NCBI GenBank assembly: GCA_003509545.1
Contig: DOLC01000115.1
Coordinates: forward strand, 464 to 8,037
DNA length: 7,574 nucleotides
Reading direction: 5' to 3'
Source of the DNA: Peptococcaceae bacterium
Lineage (GTDB): Bacteria; Bacillota; DSM-521; Neomoorellales; Neomoorellaceae
The stretch's first letter is position 1. Each line of letters starts with the position of its first letter. A model generated the notes under the pieces. It had not been told where the DNA came from and made no database searches. It saw only the letters and a list, made by a program, of their open reading frames with translations. Made by a program: the position numbers and the translations under genes. Positions 5,921 through 7,574 of this stretch are shown here, in pieces.

Positions 5921-6658
5921 TTACATTCGACCTCGGTAGCCTGGATTCCTGCAGGAGGTGGAAATATCTGCGGCAGAAATGAAATGTTGAAAAATTTGTC
6001 GCTGCTCGGGACACCGGGTAAACAATTCTTCGGGATGCCATTGCACCCCCAAGACGAAGGAGCCTACCGTGCCCTCCACGGCCTCGATAATGCCGTCACC
6101 CGCCAGGGCACTGACCCGCAGGCCCTCGCCCGGTTCCCGGATGGCTTGGTGATGCATACTGTTCACCCGGGCCTTGGGGCCCAGTATGGTGGCCAGTAGG
6201 GTGTCAGACAAGATCTCAACGGTATGGTGGGGGTAGCAACGGGGTTTCCGCTGGCTGTGCTGCCAGGAGCCCGGAACCTCGCGAGCGATGTCCTGGTAAA
6301 GGGTACCCCCGGCCGCTACGTTCAAGGTCTGCATACCCCGGCAGAGGGCCAAAATCGGAGTTCCTAGCTGTAGAGCTCTCCGAGTTAGGGTGAGCTCGAA
6401 CTCGTCCCTCTCGGGCAGGACCCGGCCCAGGCCTTCCCTGGGCTCCTGGCCGAAAAAGACGGGATCGATATCCCCCCCGCCTGTTAAAAGCAGTCCATCT
6501 ATTATGTCTAAGTACCGCTCCGCCGCCTCCCTGGGACCCGGGGGCAGGATCAAGGGTATACCGCCGGCCCGGCTCACCGCTTCCACATAGGCGCGGTTCA
6601 GGAAAAACCGCCTATTCTCCAAGTCCCCGTCACAAGTTAGACCGATTACCGGCGCCAT
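5921..6658 (-). CDS. Class I glutamine amidotransferase, gamma-glutamyl-GABA hydrolase (PuuD/peptidase C26) family
   Basis: Members of this family hydrolyse gamma-glutamyl amides, for example gamma-glutamyl-GABA in putrescine breakdown. The 245 residues are full length. The nucleophile C106 sits in LALCRGMQTLNVAAGGTLYQD, and H208 and E210 in VQWHPEEL complete the triad. GLLLTGGGDIDP at 55-66 supplies the oxyanion region, and VNSMHHQAI at 165-173 is typical of the family. No other polyamine genes are nearby, so the true gamma-glutamyl substrate is open. The ATG at 6658 has a purine-rich GGAGGGGG site 7 bases upstream. It follows the toxin gene across a terminator. I see no clear promoter in the GC-rich 45 bases between terminator and start, so it may rely on read-through. 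The last about 15 residues (after FISAAD) look like an unconserved tail. Confidence 0.92.
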   Translation of the reverse strand: MAPVIGLTCDGDLENRRFFLNRAYVEAVSRAGGIPLILPPGPREAAERYLDIIDGLLLTGGGDIDPVFFGQEPREGLGRVLPERDEFELTLTRRALQLGTPILALCRGMQTLNVAAGGTLYQDIAREVPGSWQHSQRKPRCYPHHTVEILSDTLLATILGPKARVNSMHHQAIREPGEGLRVSALAGDGIIEAVEGTVGSFVLGVQWHPEELFTRCPEQRQIFQHFISAADISTSCRNPGYRGRM

Positions 6659-6703
6659 GGTGTGACCCCCTCCCCTGTCCCCTTCGGGCCGCCGGGCGGG
6701 CTC

Positions 6704-6731
6704 AAAACAAAAGCCTACCCGCGCGGGCAGG
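6704..6731 (-). terminator. Intrinsic terminator after the toxin gene
   Basis: Read on the minus strand, CCTGCCC and GGGTAGG (plus 6714-6731) pair as a 7-bp stem with one G-T pair and a 4-base loop. CTTTTGTTTT follows immediately (plus 6704-6713). It lies 38 bases after the toxin stop codon and before the amidotransferase gene. A separate hairpin directly after the stop (plus about 6748-6769, AGCC and GGACG arms, AAG loop) is followed by A residues rather than U and is not itself a terminator. Confidence 0.75.
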
Positions 6732-6768
6732 TAGACTCTTCTTTTTTAGCCGGACGCTTCGTCCCGGC

Positions 6769-7119
6769 TCATATATCCGTAAGACCCAGGCTGATTTCGA
6801 GGGCCCTATTTACCTTTTCCATAATTTCATCGTCCAGAAAGGCCACCTTTTGCCTCAGGCGGCTCTTGTCAATAGTGCGGATCTGCTCCGTCAATATTAC
6901 CGAATCCCGCTCCAGACCGCTCTGGGCGGCGCTTATCTCCACATGGGTAGGCAGCTTAGCCTTGTTTATCTGGGAGGTAATGGCCGCCACAATGGTCGTA
7001 GGGCTGTATTGATTGCCGATGTCATTCTGGATAATGAGCACCGGTCGGGTACCTCCCTGCTCCGAACCCACTACCGGGTTTAACTGGGCATAAAAAATAT
7101 CCCCGCGTCGAACCAGCAT
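6769..7119 (-). CDS. ndoA: Type II toxin EndoA/MazF, sequence-specific mRNA interferase
   Basis: MazF-family toxins cleave single-stranded RNA at short specific sequences; the Bacillus EndoA enzyme cuts at UACAU. The 116 residues match the family length. RRGDIFYAQLNPVVGSEQGG at 4-23, RPVLIIQNDIGN at 25-36, TTIVAAITSQ at 41-50, and KLPTHVEI followed by SVILTEQIRTIDKSRL near 55-87 closely resemble my memory of the Bacillus protein, including the R25 and T48-type catalytic positions. The cognate antitoxin gene ends one base before the ATG at 7119, so translation is almost certainly coupled. In many Firmicutes the pair follows alr; whether it does here cannot be seen. Cleavage specificity should be like EndoA, but that is inference from similarity. 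Confidence 0.96.
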   Translation of the reverse strand: MLVRRGDIFYAQLNPVVGSEQGGTRPVLIIQNDIGNQYSPTTIVAAITSQINKAKLPTHVEISAAQSGLERDSVILTEQIRTIDKSRLRQKVAFLDDEIMEKVNRALEISLGLTDI

Positions 7120-7120
7120 G

Positions 7121-7396
7121 TTAGTTGCACTCCGCCAATTTGGTCTCGTAGTAGTCTTGTACTTCCTCCTCTACAGCATAGTGTTCCTTAGCCAGGGACA
7201 AATTAATTTGAGCCATTTCCTGGTATCCGCGCTTCATCTGCTCCCTGACGGCTCGCCGTCTGCGTTCGGCTATATACAATTTCATGGCCTCGCGGATGAA
7301 TTCACTGCGGTTACGCTTTTCCTGGTTCGCTAATCCGTCTACCTCGGCTAGCAGGCTTTCGGGAAGGCTTATCATGATGCGTTTCACGCCCGGCAA
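7121..7396 (-). CDS. ndoAI: Type II antitoxin EndoAI/MazE-like, ribbon-helix-helix
   Basis: This is the antitoxin that binds and inhibits the toxin encoded one base downstream and probably represses the shared promoter. The 91 residues begin with a ribbon-helix-helix (CopG/MetJ) DNA-binding domain: VKRIMISLPESLLAEVDGLA then KRNRSEFIREAMKLYI. A basic segment (AERRRRAVREQMKRGYQEMAQINL) leads to an acidic C-terminal tail likely to wrap the toxin. The start is TTG at 7396-7394, because AGGAGGTG (plus 7403-7410) lies 6 bases upstream. A second in-frame TTG at 7423-7421 would add nine residues, but would place this strong ribosome site inside the gene, so I reject it. The promoter at 7438-7466 gives a leader of about 35 bases. 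Confidence 0.94.
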   Translation of the reverse strand: MPGVKRIMISLPESLLAEVDGLANQEKRNRSEFIREAMKLYIAERRRRAVREQMKRGYQEMAQINLSLAKEHYAVEEEVQDYYETKLAECN

Positions 7397-7402
7397 GGAA
7401 GG

Positions 7403-7410
7403 CACCTCCT
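7403..7410 (-). promoter_or_regulatory. Strong ribosome binding site fixing the TTG start of the antitoxin
   Basis: AGGAGGTG on the minus strand is a near-perfect anti-16S match, 6 bases before TTG 7396-7394. It decides the start of the antitoxin gene in the absence of an ATG. Confidence 0.85.
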
Positions 7411-7437
7411 CGAAATATTGCAAACAAGCTATAACCC

Positions 7438-7466
7438 ATTATATCAGTAAACTCCTTCCACGGCAA
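7438..7466 (-). promoter_or_regulatory. Sigma-A-type promoter of the toxin-antitoxin operon
   Basis: On the minus strand TTGCCG (plus 7461-7466, 4 of 6 to TTGACA), a 17-base spacer and a perfect TATAAT (plus 7438-7443) are followed about 35 bases later by the antitoxin start. It is the best promoter in the window. Confidence 0.75.
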
Positions 7467-7503
7467 GTTCGTTTCCTGCTGGCGCATCCCCAGTTTTGAT
7501 CCC

Positions 7504-7568
7504 GGCCTGCTTGGCTTCCGCTCGCTCCGGAAACCCTCGCAGGCCAAACTAGCGCTTGGCTCAAGGCT
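7504..7568. repeat. Two hairpins at the right edge, upstream of the toxin-antitoxin promoter
   Basis: Plus-strand GGCCTGC (7504-7510) pairs with GCAGGCC (7539-7545). Inside it GGCTTCCG (7513-7520) pairs with CGGAAACCC (7528-7536) around a 7-base loop, with one bulge and a wobble. A second, smaller hairpin lies at 7551-7568 (AGC/GCT outer, CTTG/CAAG inner arms). Neither is followed by a U-run on the minus strand, so a simple terminator is not supported. I see no gene in 7467-7574; short open frames there carry no recognisable domain. Confidence 0.5.
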
Positions 7569-7574
7569 CCGGCA

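Noticed and set aside
6736..6747. T-rich run as a plus-strand terminator with the 6714-6731 stem
   Set aside because: No plus-strand gene lies upstream to terminate; the hairpin is better explained by the minus-strand toxin transcript.
7397..7547. Open frame running from the right edge into the antitoxin region
   Set aside because: It crosses the promoter and ribosome site of the antitoxin gene in a different frame and shows no domain.

Overview
The window looks like a chromosomal housekeeping segment from a GC-rich, probably thermophilic or anaerobic Firmicute of the Moorella / Desulfotomaculum type. This rests on the resemblance of the toxin-antitoxin pair to Bacillus EndoAI/EndoA, an iron-sulfur family 4 uracil-DNA glycosylase, strong AGGAGG-type ribosome binding sites, and several GTG/TTG starts. 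The taxonomic placement is inference from remembered protein families. All eleven genes I can support lie on the minus strand, so transcription runs from high to low coordinates.

In transcription order the layout is as follows. 7574-7397: upstream region with two hairpins and a good sigma-A-type promoter. 7396-6769: type II antitoxin (EndoAI/MazE-like) and toxin (EndoA/MazF), one base apart, followed by an intrinsic terminator. 6658-5921: class I glutamine amidotransferase of the gamma-glutamyl-GABA hydrolase family. 5872-5483: orphan single-domain response regulator (Spo0F-like). 5465-4824: thiamine-phosphate synthase ThiE, then a possible terminator. 4726-4130: family 4 uracil-DNA glycosylase. 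4042-1301: tsaE, tsaB, rimI and tsaD. 1134 to the left edge: the first 378 codons of a radical SAM protein with an internal PDZ domain.

The tsaE-tsaB-rimI-tsaD block supplies the TsaB, TsaD and TsaE parts of the machinery that puts t6A on tRNAs decoding ANN codons; TsaC, which makes the threonylcarbamoyl-AMP intermediate, is not in the window. RimI shares the cluster, as in many Firmicutes. ThiE and the response regulator are 17 bases apart and probably co-transcribed. The toxin-antitoxin pair forms its own self-contained unit.

The most striking element is not a gene. Between tsaD and the radical SAM gene, eight copies or near-copies of the DnaA-box nonamer TTATNCACA lie within 162 bases, all in one orientation. 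Several abut one another, and two overlap the start of the radical SAM gene. No dnaA, dnaN or rpmH is nearby, so this is best read as a non-oriC DnaA-box cluster (titration, replication control or transcription control). From memory, Bacillus subtilis has such a cluster next to its tsaD homologue gcp, which would make this a conserved arrangement.
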